In this document: piece after piece, positions 1 through 6,690 of the stretch
Numbering within the stretch: the first letter of the stretch is position 1
How the letters are laid out: each line of letters starts with the position of its first letter
Assembly: GCA_009778945.1 (NCBI GenBank)
Contig: WRFF01000027.1
Span: 1 to 14,576, forward strand
From: Clostridiales bacterium
GTDB taxonomy: Bacteria; Bacillota; Clostridia; Peptostreptococcales; Anaerovoracaceae
DNA: 14,576 bases
Direction: 5' to 3'
Notes under the pieces: generated by a model
Told to the model about the DNA's origin: nothing
The model's input: only the letters and a program-made list of their open reading frames with translations
Databases searched by the model: none
Made by a program: the position numbers and the translations under genes

Positions 1-36
1 CGCTTCTTCCGTCATTTTGTCAAATTCATCTGCCAT
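1..36 (-). CDS. Start of an unidentified gene (first 12 codons only)
   Basis: The minus strand reads ATG at 36 followed by codons for MADEFDKMTEEA and then leaves the window. An excellent ribosome site (AAGGAGG, at about 50-44) stands seven bases before this ATG. A second in-frame ATG at 42 lies directly against the ribosome site and is too close, so 36 is the preferred start. The peptide is acidic and hydrophilic, with no signal peptide in the part seen. Twelve residues are too few to name a family. It has its own promoter (about 113-141) placed after the structured RNA gene. In many Firmicutes the genes hpf/raiA and secA lie near comFC, but this N-terminus does not resemble either. Confidence 0.6.
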   Translation of the reverse strand, partial: MADEFDKMTEEA

Positions 37-112
37 ATCCATACCTCCTTACTATCAATAATATCCCATATCTGTCTTCCGCCGCATAGCGGGAAAAACC
101 ATTTATGGTGAA

Positions 113-141
113 AGCATATCATATCTACATAAAAAACACAA
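113..141 (-). promoter_or_regulatory. Promoter for the gene starting at 36
   Basis: On the minus strand an extended -10, TGATATGCT, occupies 121-113. TTGTGT (141-136) stands 17 bases before the hexamer as a partial -35. The predicted start near 106 gives an untranslated leader of about 70 bases ending in AAGGAGG. The promoter overlaps the T-rich tail that follows the RNA gene, so the gene is probably expressed independently of that RNA. Confidence 0.55.
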
Positions 142-150
142 AAAAAACAC

Positions 151-320
151 AATGCGCCGTCCGCTGACCTGATCTTTGACCCCACACTTGCCCGGAATTT
201 CTTCTCGGGGCTTACTCCTAAACTGCGCCATGCTCACCGCTCCGGAAACCGGAAACGGCTTACGTGGGTCCTTTCGCCCGCAGCTGGCCTGGACTTTCAA
301 TCACAGCCGGACAGCGCATT
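151..320 (-). ncRNA. Structured non-coding RNA, candidate raiA-motif RNA
   Basis: The minus strand of 320-151 would make an RNA of about 170 nt whose two ends pair: 5' AAUGCGCUGUCCGGCUG (320-304) with CAGCGGACGGCGCAUU (166-151). This gives 16 pairs with one bulged G and one G-U. The stem continues inward with UGAUU (from about 302) against GAUCA. Inside, GUCC-AG-GCC pairs with GGC-GAAA-GGAC as a local hairpin; CCGG-UUU-CCGG and GCCC/GGGC form further hairpins; and GUAAGCC occurs twice. A -10 TACAAT lies just before the 5' end and an eight-T run follows four bases after the closing stem, so it looks like a free-standing RNA gene. The short reading frames across it have no ribosome site. Size, complexity and closeness to comFC recall the raiA motif of Firmicutes and Actinobacteria, but I am matching that from memory. 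6S RNA is less likely. Confidence 0.6.
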
Positions 321-323
321 TTT

Positions 324-329
324 ATTGTA
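324..329 (-). promoter_or_regulatory. -10 element of the structured RNA gene
   Basis: TACAAT on the minus strand (329-324) is followed six or so bases later by the first paired bases of the RNA at about 318-320. The -35 position (around 352-347, ATGTCT) is a poor match, and the region farther upstream is A/T rich. It overlaps the -35 region of the opposite-facing terC promoter. Confidence 0.45.
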
Positions 330-345
330 CCCCTTTTCATCTTTG

Positions 346-375
346 CAGACATACGACTCGTTATTATGATATAAA
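346..375 (+). promoter_or_regulatory. Probable terC promoter
   Basis: CAGACA (346-351, matching the last four bases of TTGACA) is separated by 18 bases from TATAAA (370-375), preceded by TGA to form an extended -10. The start would fall near 382, giving a leader of nearly 200 bases that contains the palindromic element at 414-577. It is arranged back to back with the promoter of the minus-strand RNA. Confidence 0.5.
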
Positions 376-413
376 TAATAATAGCGGCAGAATAATCAAA
401 GCGATCAGGAAAG

Positions 414-577
414 ATTATTGCTTCGCCAATTAAATACTGCACTGAATTGGCGAGGTAGTTTGACGGGCCGCAAGGCGCAAAACGCAGCAATACTGGTAGT
501 ATTGCGAGGCTTTGCAACACAGCGGGACGCCAAAATAACCGCCAAAATGTGTAGTATTTAATTGGCGGAGCAATAAT
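414..577 (+). repeat. MITE-like palindromic element (copy A) with 29-bp inverted ends
   Basis: Bases 414-442 and 549-577 are inverted repeats differing at two positions. The whole element is symmetrical about the core TACTGGTAGTA (491-501), which sits exactly at its midpoint within the hairpin GCAATAC-TGGTA-GTATTGC. Flanking inner segments also mirror one another: TTTGACGGGCCGC on the left with the complement of GCGGGACGCCAAA on the right. It encodes no protein. No clear target duplication is seen. It shares the core and the flanking words CAAGGCGCA and GCAAC(A/G)CAG with the element at 11129-11229, so the two are probably one repeat family. It could be a transposase-dependent MITE or a REP-like unit. 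Confidence 0.7.
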
Positions 578-581
578 TATG
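421..581 (+). promoter_or_regulatory. terC leader with ribosome site buried in the element's right arm
   Basis: The only plausible terC ribosome site, GGCGGAG (564-570), is inside the right inverted arm. In RNA the left arm CUUCGCCAAUU (421-431) can pair with 560-570 and hide it, extended to almost 29 pairs. The same left segment can instead pair with AAUUGGCGAGG (445-455), forming an 11-pair local hairpin that would free the site. CCGCCAA (539-545) can also pair with 562-568. These mutually exclusive pairings resemble an on/off switch. I see no yybP-ykoY manganese riboswitch consensus here, although that riboswitch is common before terC genes of this type. Confidence 0.4.
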
Positions 582-1256
582 ATGGAAATGTTGGTAGCGT
601 TCGGATCGGTTATACTCATCAATATCGTCCTGAGCGGCGACAACGCGGTGGTGATCGCAATGGCCGGCCGCAATCTTCCGGGGAAACAGAGGAAACAGGC
701 AATTTTTTGGGGCAGTGCGCTGGCGGTGGCCCTGAGGATCATGTTGGTGATTGTCGCGACTTTCCTGCTGCAAATCCCCTTTCTCAGGCTCGCCGGCGGT
801 ATCGCTCTGGTCTATATAGGGATTCGCCTGCTCTACAGCGAAGACGAAAAGATGGAAGTGGCGGGCAATTCCGGTCTTGGGAGCGCCATCAGGACGATCC
901 TTGTGGCGGACCTGATTATGAGCCTGGACAATGTGCTGGCCATCGCCGGAGTGGCCAAGGGAAATTGGGTAGTGCTGATCGTCGGACTTGCGGTCAGCGT
1001 TCCTTTGGTTGTGTTCGGCGCTTCGCTTCTGTCAAAACTGATGGGCCGCTTTCCAATCATCGCTTATATCGGCGCCGCTCTGATCGCTTACACAGCGGCG
1101 GAGATGATGGTTACGGATTTAAAGGTTGGGGAGTATCTGGAACCACATTCGCTGATTCTGAAAATCGTGCTCGTCGTCGGCGTGGTGGGCGTCGGTTATC
1201 TGCTGCACCGCCGGGCGACGTCGAAAAAGGCGGAGAAGGGCGAAAGCGAGTCATAA
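579..1256 (+). CDS. TerC/YjbE family integral membrane protein
   Basis: A 225-residue multi-spanning membrane protein of the TerC family, members of which export metal ions (manganese in characterised relatives) or support metalation of secreted enzymes. Both family signatures are present: NIVLSGDNAVVIAMA at about residues 15-29 and ADLIMSLDNVLAIAG at 110-124, each carrying the membrane-buried acidic/Asn pair (DN). About seven hydrophobic segments are evident, and the tail (RRATSKKAEKGESES) is charged. Length matches the YjbE-type subfamily, which is often preceded by a manganese riboswitch; here the leader is a palindromic element instead. Start codons at 579 and 582 are both ATG; GGCGGAG lies eight bases before 579. 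The stop codon abuts the comFC stop on the other strand with no space for a terminator between them. Confidence 0.88.
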   Translation: MMEMLVAFGSVILINIVLSGDNAVVIAMAGRNLPGKQRKQAIFWGSALAVALRIMLVIVATFLLQIPFLRLAGGIALVYIGIRLLYSEDEKMEVAGNSGLGSAIRTILVADLIMSLDNVLAIAGVAKGNWVVLIVGLAVSVPLVVFGASLLSKLMGRFPIIAYIGAALIAYTAAEMMVTDLKVGEYLEPHSLILKIVLVVGVVGVGYLLHRRATSKKAEKGESES

Positions 1257-2093
1257 GCCGCGCGCCGTGTCTCCGGCGCGTCCGTCGGCGCCGATCGCGA
1301 AAGCGAAGAAATCCGCCGCTGCCGCGCCGCCTCCAAGAAGCGCTTCGGCGCAGGCGTCCGCCGTACTTCCCGTCGTAAAAATATCATCCACGACCAGCAC
1401 GCGCTTCCCGGAGATTTCAAGGGAGCGGAAGCCCGCTTGCATATTCTCCCGCAGCGTGATCTCGCCCGAGAGATTGCGCCGCCTGTCATCGCGTGAGAGG
1501 CCGCTCATAACCCCCGTTTCATGGACGCGCGCCAGCAGGCCGGGAGCATACGGCAGTCCGCTCCGCCGTGAGAAGCCGCGCGCCAGCAGTTCCGCCTGAT
1601 CATAGCCGCGGCGCGCTTTCTTGCGCGCGTGCATCGGCGCCGCGCAGACCAGATCATAAACAGGGAGTTCGCCGGTCCCGGGGTCGGCGAAAGAGAGGAA
1701 TCGCTGCGCCATCAGCTGGCCCAGCGCCTCCGCCATATGCGGGCGTTCGCGGTATTTCATATCCCGCACAAGGCCCGCCGCCTTTCCCGCATAGGAGACG
1801 CACGCGTAGCCTCGCCCGAAAAGATGCGCCGCACCCGCGCAGTCCCGGCAAACCGGTTTTGGGTTTTCCGGTGCGAGCGGCTTGCCGCAGCGCGCGCAAG
1901 TCCGGCCCCTTACCCACGGCAGATCCGTGAGACAGGCGCCGCAGAACGGAAGCTTGGCCTGCCCGTCCTTATTCTTATTCTCATTTTCACATTTTTTCGC
2001 GTTCCATACGAGCGGGCGCCCGCATGAGAGGCAGTACAGATTTTCGGGGTAAAAAAGATCCAGGAAGCGCCCGCCGCCCGCCGCCGCTACCAC
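1251..2093 (-). CDS. comFC: ComFC-like phosphoribosyltransferase-fold protein (DNA uptake)
   Basis: A 280-residue ComF family protein, involved in natural transformation in competent relatives. The N-terminus carries four Cys pairs typical of a zinc ribbon (C21/C24, C51/C54, C66/C69, C82/C85). The C-terminal half has the PRTase fold, ending with the PRPP-type loop VLVVDDIFTTGSTADAC at 232-248. The start is GTG at 2093, overlapping the last codons and TAG stop of recD2 by seven bases, with GGGGA a few bases before it. This implies translational coupling. An insertion rich in Asn/Lys (about residues 35-47) separates the first two Cys pairs. Its TGA (1253-1251) lies against the terC TAA. Partner competence genes are not in this window, so the role is inferred from family. 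Confidence 0.9.
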   Translation of the reverse strand: MVAAAGGGRFLDLFYPENLYCLSCGRPLVWNAKKCENENKNKDGQAKLPFCGACLTDLPWVRGRTCARCGKPLAPENPKPVCRDCAGAAHLFGRGYACVSYAGKAAGLVRDMKYRERPHMAEALGQLMAQRFLSFADPGTGELPVYDLVCAAPMHARKKARRGYDQAELLARGFSRRSGLPYAPGLLARVHETGVMSGLSRDDRRRNLSGEITLRENMQAGFRSLEISGKRVLVVDDIFTTGSTADACAEALLGGGAAAADFFAFAIGADGRAGDTARGL

Positions 2094-4363
2094 GGATTCC
2101 CCGGCGCGTCGGCCGCCTCCCGCAAAAACGCCGCAAGCGCCGAATACCGCCCTCGGTCGGAAGCATTCGCAATCATCGCGTCCATTCGCTCCTCGCTGCC
2201 CACGAGCACCACAAGATCGCGCCCGCGCGTCACCGCCGTATACAGCACACCCCGGGAAGCAAGCATCGGCGGCACGAACATCATGGGCATCACAACGACC
2301 GGATACTCGCTGCCCTGGCTCTTGTGTACGGTAATCGCGTAGGCAAGCTCGATATTTTCAAGGCCGTCGCTGTCATATTTCGCGAGCCGGGCGCCGTCAT
2401 AGACGACGGAAACCGTCCCTTCCTCTTCGTCGACGCACTCGATGACCCCGATATCACCGTTGAACACACCCTCCCCTTTTTCAAAATCAGACAGCCCGAT
2501 CCAGGAAAGCTCATAATCGTTTTTCATCTGCATCACCTTGTCGCCTTCCCGGAAGACGCGGCGGCCGTATTCGCGCTCGCGCTTTCCGGGCGCCGGCGGA
2601 TTGAGCCGCTCCTGCAGCGCCTGATTGAGGTTGATCGTCCCGAGCAGGCGATTTTTGACAGGCGTGACGACCTGTATCTCCGAGAGGATATCCCGGATTC
2701 CGAGAAAGCCCGGCAGGCGCTCGGCGCAGAGGTCGAGGATCGTGCGCAGGCAATCCTCCTCGGTCTGTTTGCGGTAGAAAAAGAAATTGCCTTCCCTTTC
2801 GTTTACCTGCGGTTTTTCGCCGTGATTGATGCGGTGCGCGTTTGTGACGATCAGGCTCTCCGCCGCCTGCCTGTAGATCTCATGCAGCGCCTCGTATTCC
2901 ACGCGTTCCGAAGCGAGCATATCCTTCAACACGCTGCCCGGCCCCACCGGGGGGAGCTGGTCGGCGTCGCCGACAACGATAAGCCGCACGCCCGAAGGCA
3001 GCGCCTTCACAAGCGCCGCCATCAGCAGCGCGTCGATCATCGACGCTTCGTCCACGATCAGCGCGTCGATATCAAGCGGGTTCCCCTCATCCCGCCCGAA
3101 TCGCATCAGCTCTTCGCAGGGCTCGCCGCCGCCTGCCGCAGGCGCGGGGCTGTACTCAAGCAAGCGGTGGATCGTCTTTGCCTCATAACCGGTTTGTTCC
3201 GTGATCCGCTTCGCCGCGCGTCCCGTCGGCGCCGCGATCGCGAGGTCGAATCCGCACCAGGCCAGGATATCCGCAACCGCCCGGATAATCGTGGTTTTGC
3301 CCGTCCCGGGGCCGCCCGTAATGACAAAGACGCCCGCGGAAAGCGAGAGCGCGATCGCCTGCTTCTGTTCCTCCGAAAGCGTGATTCCCTTGGACGTTTC
3401 CATCGCCGCCGCGAACTGCTCCGTATCCGCCTGCACCGGTTTCAATTCCGCGCGCATCAGCCGCAGCAGGCCGTTCGCGACACCCCGCTCCGCCTCATAA
3501 TAGAAGGAGAGGAAAAAAGCACGGGCGCCGGAAAGATTCCGGCACTCGATCTCCCCCTCAAGCACGAGCGCGAGCAGCGCGTCGTCGATTTCCTCGCGCA
3601 TCACGCCGAGCATCTCCGACGCCCGTTCGAAAAGCACTTCTTCGGGCAGATAGGTATGGCCGTCCACAGCCGCCCGGGAAAGCAGGAAAAAACAGCCGCT
3701 CTTGATCCGCTGTTCGCTGTTCTCCGCAAAACCCATGCGGAGCGCGATTGCGTCCGCCGTCTTAAAATCGATCCCCTCCGCCTCGCGCACGAGCCGGTAC
3801 GGATCTTCATTCACCGCTTCCGGCGCCGCCGCGCCGTACAGCCGGTACAGCTTCATCGCCGCCGCGCGCGGCACGCCGAGGCGCACAAAATACAGCACCG
3901 TCTCCGCCACCTCGCGGTGTTCGGCATAGGAGCGCGTGATCTGCGCAAGCTTTTTCTCCCCGATCCCGGGGAGTTCAAGCAGCCGTTCCGGCGCGTCCGC
4001 GAGCACATCCAGCGTCTCTTCGCCGAAACGCGCCACAATCTGCGCCGCCGTCTTCGGCCCGATTCCGCGCAGGACGCCCGAGCCGAGGAAATCCGCCATG
4101 CTCTCCGCGTCCGTCGGAGCGGCCTCTTCATAATCCTGAAAACTGAACTGTTCCCCGAATTTCGGATGGATCTCAAAATGTCCGCGCAGTACGTAGGCCA
4201 TGCCCGCGCGCCCGTCCGGCATCAGCCCCGCGGCGCGTGTCTGCGTACGCCCGCCGCCGCCCTTTCCCGCCTCGGAAAGCACCTTCACCGCCAGCACGGA
4301 AAACCCGTTGGCGTCGTTTCGGAAAACGACCCGCTCGATGCGGCAGGTGATCTCGCTGATCAT
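2087..4363 (-). CDS. recD2: RecD2-type (YrrC) SF1B DNA helicase
   Basis: A 758-residue ATP-dependent 5'-3' DNA helicase of the RecD-like family found without RecBC, linked in Bacillus and Deinococcus to repair and replication-fork maintenance. Order of parts: an N-terminal OB-like domain (1-80), tandem helix-hairpin-helix motifs (SGVLRGIGPKTA at 95-106; LPGIGEKK at 131-138), Walker A GGPGTGKTT (350-358), motif Ia region AAPTGRAAKR (377-386), Walker B VDEAS (437-441), motif III GDADQLPP (465-472), and C-terminal motifs TVHKSQGSEY and YTAVTRGRD. The N-domain has a short Gly-rich insert (33-54). ATG at 4363 follows the yhaM stop by six bases with only a weak ribosome site (TTTGAG), so translation is probably coupled to yhaM. 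Confidence 0.96.
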   Translation of the reverse strand: MISEITCRIERVVFRNDANGFSVLAVKVLSEAGKGGGGRTQTRAAGLMPDGRAGMAYVLRGHFEIHPKFGEQFSFQDYEEAAPTDAESMADFLGSGVLRGIGPKTAAQIVARFGEETLDVLADAPERLLELPGIGEKKLAQITRSYAEHREVAETVLYFVRLGVPRAAAMKLYRLYGAAAPEAVNEDPYRLVREAEGIDFKTADAIALRMGFAENSEQRIKSGCFFLLSRAAVDGHTYLPEEVLFERASEMLGVMREEIDDALLALVLEGEIECRNLSGARAFFLSFYYEAERGVANGLLRLMRAELKPVQADTEQFAAAMETSKGITLSEEQKQAIALSLSAGVFVITGGPGTGKTTIIRAVADILAWCGFDLAIAAPTGRAAKRITEQTGYEAKTIHRLLEYSPAPAAGGGEPCEELMRFGRDEGNPLDIDALIVDEASMIDALLMAALVKALPSGVRLIVVGDADQLPPVGPGSVLKDMLASERVEYEALHEIYRQAAESLIVTNAHRINHGEKPQVNEREGNFFFYRKQTEEDCLRTILDLCAERLPGFLGIRDILSEIQVVTPVKNRLLGTINLNQALQERLNPPAPGKREREYGRRVFREGDKVMQMKNDYELSWIGLSDFEKGEGVFNGDIGVIECVDEEEGTVSVVYDGARLAKYDSDGLENIELAYAITVHKSQGSEYPVVVMPMMFVPPMLASRGVLYTAVTRGRDLVVLVGSEERMDAMIANASDRGRYSALAAFLREAADAPGNPW

Positions 4364-4369
4364 CTCAAA

Positions 4370-5368
4370 TCAGCGCTTCTGTGAGGAAAGCGTCCCGCCG
4401 AAACTATTGAAACTACTCTTGTACAGCTTGCGTCCGTCGAGCGTCCGCACCCAGTCGGTGAACCCGCCCGGTTTTATGCCTGCCAGCGCATCTTCAAAAT
4501 CATAGAGTTTTGAATCAAGCATATCCATATAGTGCAGCGCCTCCGCTTCCGGAAAGACCGGTTTTTTCGGACTGCCGAATTCGGCCTCGTAGTGATGCGA
4601 AATCATCATATGCTCGAGCATGACCGCCTTTTCACGGGAGAGCCCCGCCTCGTCCGCGATCCGGTCGATCGTACGCACACCCATGACGAGATGCCCGAGC
4701 ATCTGCCCTTCAAAGGTGTATTCGTTGACCGTACCCGTCGCATCTGCGTCCATCTCATTGAGCTTATCGATATCGTGCACGATCACGCCGGCCATCAGAA
4801 GCTCGCAATTCAGGAAGGTATAGACCTCACAACAGCGTTCCGCCATCCGGAGCATCCGGGTGACATGATAAAGCAGCCCTGCGAAAATCGCGTGATGGTT
4901 GGTTTTTGCCGCCGGATAATACAGCAGCCGCTCCCGGTTTTCGTCGAGCAGGAGCAGACAGGCTTTGCGCAGCGCCTCGTCCCGAAAACCTTCCGCTTTG
5001 CCTCGGATAAAGGCAAACATCTCCTCCGGAAGCTCCGGCGCAGCTTTGATGAACTCCGTCATCAGGATCTCGTCCGTGTCGCGCTGTTGCCGGATACGCG
5101 CAAGGCGCAGCTGCGGCTGTCCGTTCCATTCCGTGACCTGCGCCTTTACCTTTACAATATCTCCGGGTTTGATGCGCAAGAGAAGATCCGTTTCGGCACT
5201 CTCGACATCCCATTTTTTTGCGGCGATCTCGCCCGTCCTATCCGCGAGCAACACATCATAGTACTGTTTCCCATTGGAACCGGTCTTGATCTCGCTTCGC
5301 TTCACGAGAAAAAATTCTGTCACTTCCCCGCCGGGGGAGAGTTCGATTACATAAGTCTCTTTCATCAT
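4370..5368 (-). CDS. yhaM: YhaM-type 3'-5' exoribonuclease (OB fold + HD domain)
   Basis: A 332-residue protein with the two parts of YhaM/Cbf1 exoribonucleases. Residues 15-95 form an OB-type nucleic-acid-binding domain (YYDVLLADRTGEIAAKKW). Residues about 150-315 form an HD phosphohydrolase domain with H159 and H168 (HHAIFAGLLYH), the HD pair H198-D199, H226, H258-H259 and D285 as likely metal ligands. B. subtilis YhaM is of similar size and trims RNA 3' ends. Two ATG codons open the frame (5368 and 5365). No ribosome site precedes them, but a near-consensus promoter puts the transcription start on the first ATG, so a leaderless mRNA is predicted. It heads a unit with recD2 and comFC. Confidence 0.93.
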   Translation of the reverse strand: MMKETYVIELSPGGEVTEFFLVKRSEIKTGSNGKQYYDVLLADRTGEIAAKKWDVESAETDLLLRIKPGDIVKVKAQVTEWNGQPQLRLARIRQQRDTDEILMTEFIKAAPELPEEMFAFIRGKAEGFRDEALRKACLLLLDENRERLLYYPAAKTNHHAIFAGLLYHVTRMLRMAERCCEVYTFLNCELLMAGVIVHDIDKLNEMDADATGTVNEYTFEGQMLGHLVMGVRTIDRIADEAGLSREKAVMLEHMMISHHYEAEFGSPKKPVFPEAEALHYMDMLDSKLYDFEDALAGIKPGGFTDWVRTLDGRKLYKSSFNSFGGTLSSQKR

Positions 5369-5374
5369 AGAAAG

Positions 5375-5403
5375 AGTATATCATACCGCACAGTTGTTGT
5401 AAA
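5375..5403 (-). promoter_or_regulatory. Strong leaderless promoter of yhaM-recD2-comFC
   Basis: On the minus strand TTTACA (5403-5398), a 17-base spacer and TATACT (5380-5375) form a near-consensus housekeeping promoter, strengthened by TG one base before the -10. Six bases separate the hexamer from the ATG at 5368, the normal distance to a transcription start. The transcript should therefore begin at or within a base or so of the start codon. Confidence 0.75.
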
Positions 5404-5421
5404 TATATTCCATCTACTTTC

Positions 5422-6651
5422 TTACAGCGTTTTATCCGCCTCAAGCACAGCGTTCAGCAGCACATTCGCGCCGTGCCAGCACTGCTCCGGCGTCGAATAT
5501 TCGACAACCGTGTGCGAGAGCCCATCCTTGCTCGGGATGAAGAGCATCACCGCCGGCAGCATTTCGGAAGCATACTGCGCGTCATGGCCCGCGCCCGAGT
5601 ACATCCGCTTGTACGTATAGCCGAGCGCCTTTGTCGCGCCTTCCACGAAGCCGAGCAGCTGGTCGTTGAACGCGATCGTCTTGCGGCCCCAATGCTCCTC
5701 AAAACTGAGTTTGCAGCCGTAGACGTCCTTCGGCAGATTTTTGATAACGGCGACCACCTTGTCGAGCACGCCCATATCGCGGTGGCGAGCGTCGAGCGTG
5801 AACTTCACATAGCTTGGGACGACCGTATGTATATTGGGTTTGACCAGGATTTCGCCTGTCGTAAAAACGAGGTCTTTGTCAATCGCGCCGAGCTGTTCCC
5901 ACAGATCCAGAATGATCTTTGACGCCGCCCGCAGCGCGTCTTTGCGGTAGTGTTGCGGCGTCGTGCCCGCGTGGCTCGAAACGCCTTCGAGAATGATATC
6001 GTAATTGACCATGCCCACAACGCCCTCGACGACGCCGATCTCCAGCCCCTCTTCCTCGAGCACCGGGCCCTGCTCGATATGCGGCTCGAAATACGCGCAG
6101 TAGTCCGCCGCATTCAGCCGGTTTTCCGCACCGCCGACCCAGCCGCTCGCCGCAAGCGCCTCGCCGAAAGTGACCGTGCCGCCGGTTTCCGTGACCGCAA
6201 GCATCTTTTCCTTTTCAAATTTCCCGGTCACAATGCCGCTGCTCATCATGGCAGGCTCAAACCGCGCGCCTTCTTCGTTCGTCCAGACCATGACCGTCAG
6301 CGGATGCCGCAGCTTCACGCCTTCCGTAATGATGGTCTCCGCCACCTCAAGTCCCGACAGCACGCCGTATACGCCGTCATAATTGCCGCCGGACCGGACC
6401 GAGTCGAGATGCGATCCCATGACGAGGCGCGGCAGGTTTTCCGTACCCGGCAGGGTCGCGTAGATATTGCCGATGTCATCGGAAACGACCGTCATTCCCA
6501 GCGCTTCCACGCGTTTTTTCAGTTCCGCCCGCGCCTGAAGCGCCGCGTCCGAAAGCGAAAGCCTTGTGATACCTCCGCCTTCCAGCGCGCCGAAATGGCT
6601 GAACGCCTGGAGCTTTTCATTCATTCGATCTTTGTTGGTTTGCATTGTCAT
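5422..6651 (-). CDS. M20-family hydantoinase/carbamoylase-type amidase
   Basis: A 409-residue zinc-dependent amidohydrolase of the group containing N-carbamoyl-L-amino-acid hydrolase, beta-ureidopropionase and allantoate amidohydrolase; all cleave C-N bonds of carbamoyl-type substrates. Metal ligands fit the family: H81 (MGSHLDSV), D92 (GGNYDGV), E127 (NEEGARFEPAM), H191 (FEPHIEQGP) and H380 (SHTVVE). The lid/dimerisation domain occupies about 212-325 (SSHAGTTP), and GAGHDA is at 353-358. Length is normal. ATG at 6651 has a textbook site, AGGAGGTGA, about six bases upstream. It follows the FAD dehydrogenase by 39 bases with no terminator, so the two are probably co-transcribed. The exact substrate cannot be read from sequence; no hydantoinase or purine genes are near. 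Confidence 0.9.
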   Translation of the reverse strand: MTMQTNKDRMNEKLQAFSHFGALEGGGITRLSLSDAALQARAELKKRVEALGMTVVSDDIGNIYATLPGTENLPRLVMGSHLDSVRSGGNYDGVYGVLSGLEVAETIITEGVKLRHPLTVMVWTNEEGARFEPAMMSSGIVTGKFEKEKMLAVTETGGTVTFGEALAASGWVGGAENRLNAADYCAYFEPHIEQGPVLEEEGLEIGVVEGVVGMVNYDIILEGVSSHAGTTPQHYRKDALRAASKIILDLWEQLGAIDKDLVFTTGEILVKPNIHTVVPSYVKFTLDARHRDMGVLDKVVAVIKNLPKDVYGCKLSFEEHWGRKTIAFNDQLLGFVEGATKALGYTYKRMYSGAGHDAQYASEMLPAVMLFIPSKDGLSHTVVEYSTPEQCWHGANVLLNAVLEADKTL

Positions 6652-6690
6652 GGGAAGTCACCTCCTGATTCGTAAGACTTATATAGGGTT

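Noticed and set aside
151..320. RNase P, tmRNA, SRP RNA or cobalamin riboswitch
   Set aside because: GAAAGUCC recalls part of RNase P, but the remaining conserved regions are absent and the length is too short; SRP and cobalamin signature words are also missing.
382..578. yybP-ykoY manganese riboswitch before terC
   Set aside because: Expected from the gene family, but I could not find the conserved loop sequences; the segment is dominated by the symmetrical repeat.
260..742. 160-codon minus-strand frame over the leader region and the start of terC
   Set aside because: It crosses the structured RNA, a palindromic repeat and terC in antisense, with no ribosome site or family resemblance.
2024..4384. 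Long plus-strand open frame (786 codons) opposite recD2
   Set aside because: It is antisense to a clearly conserved helicase, is Arg/His-rich low-complexity in character, has no ribosome site and arises from the GC-rich codon bias of recD2.
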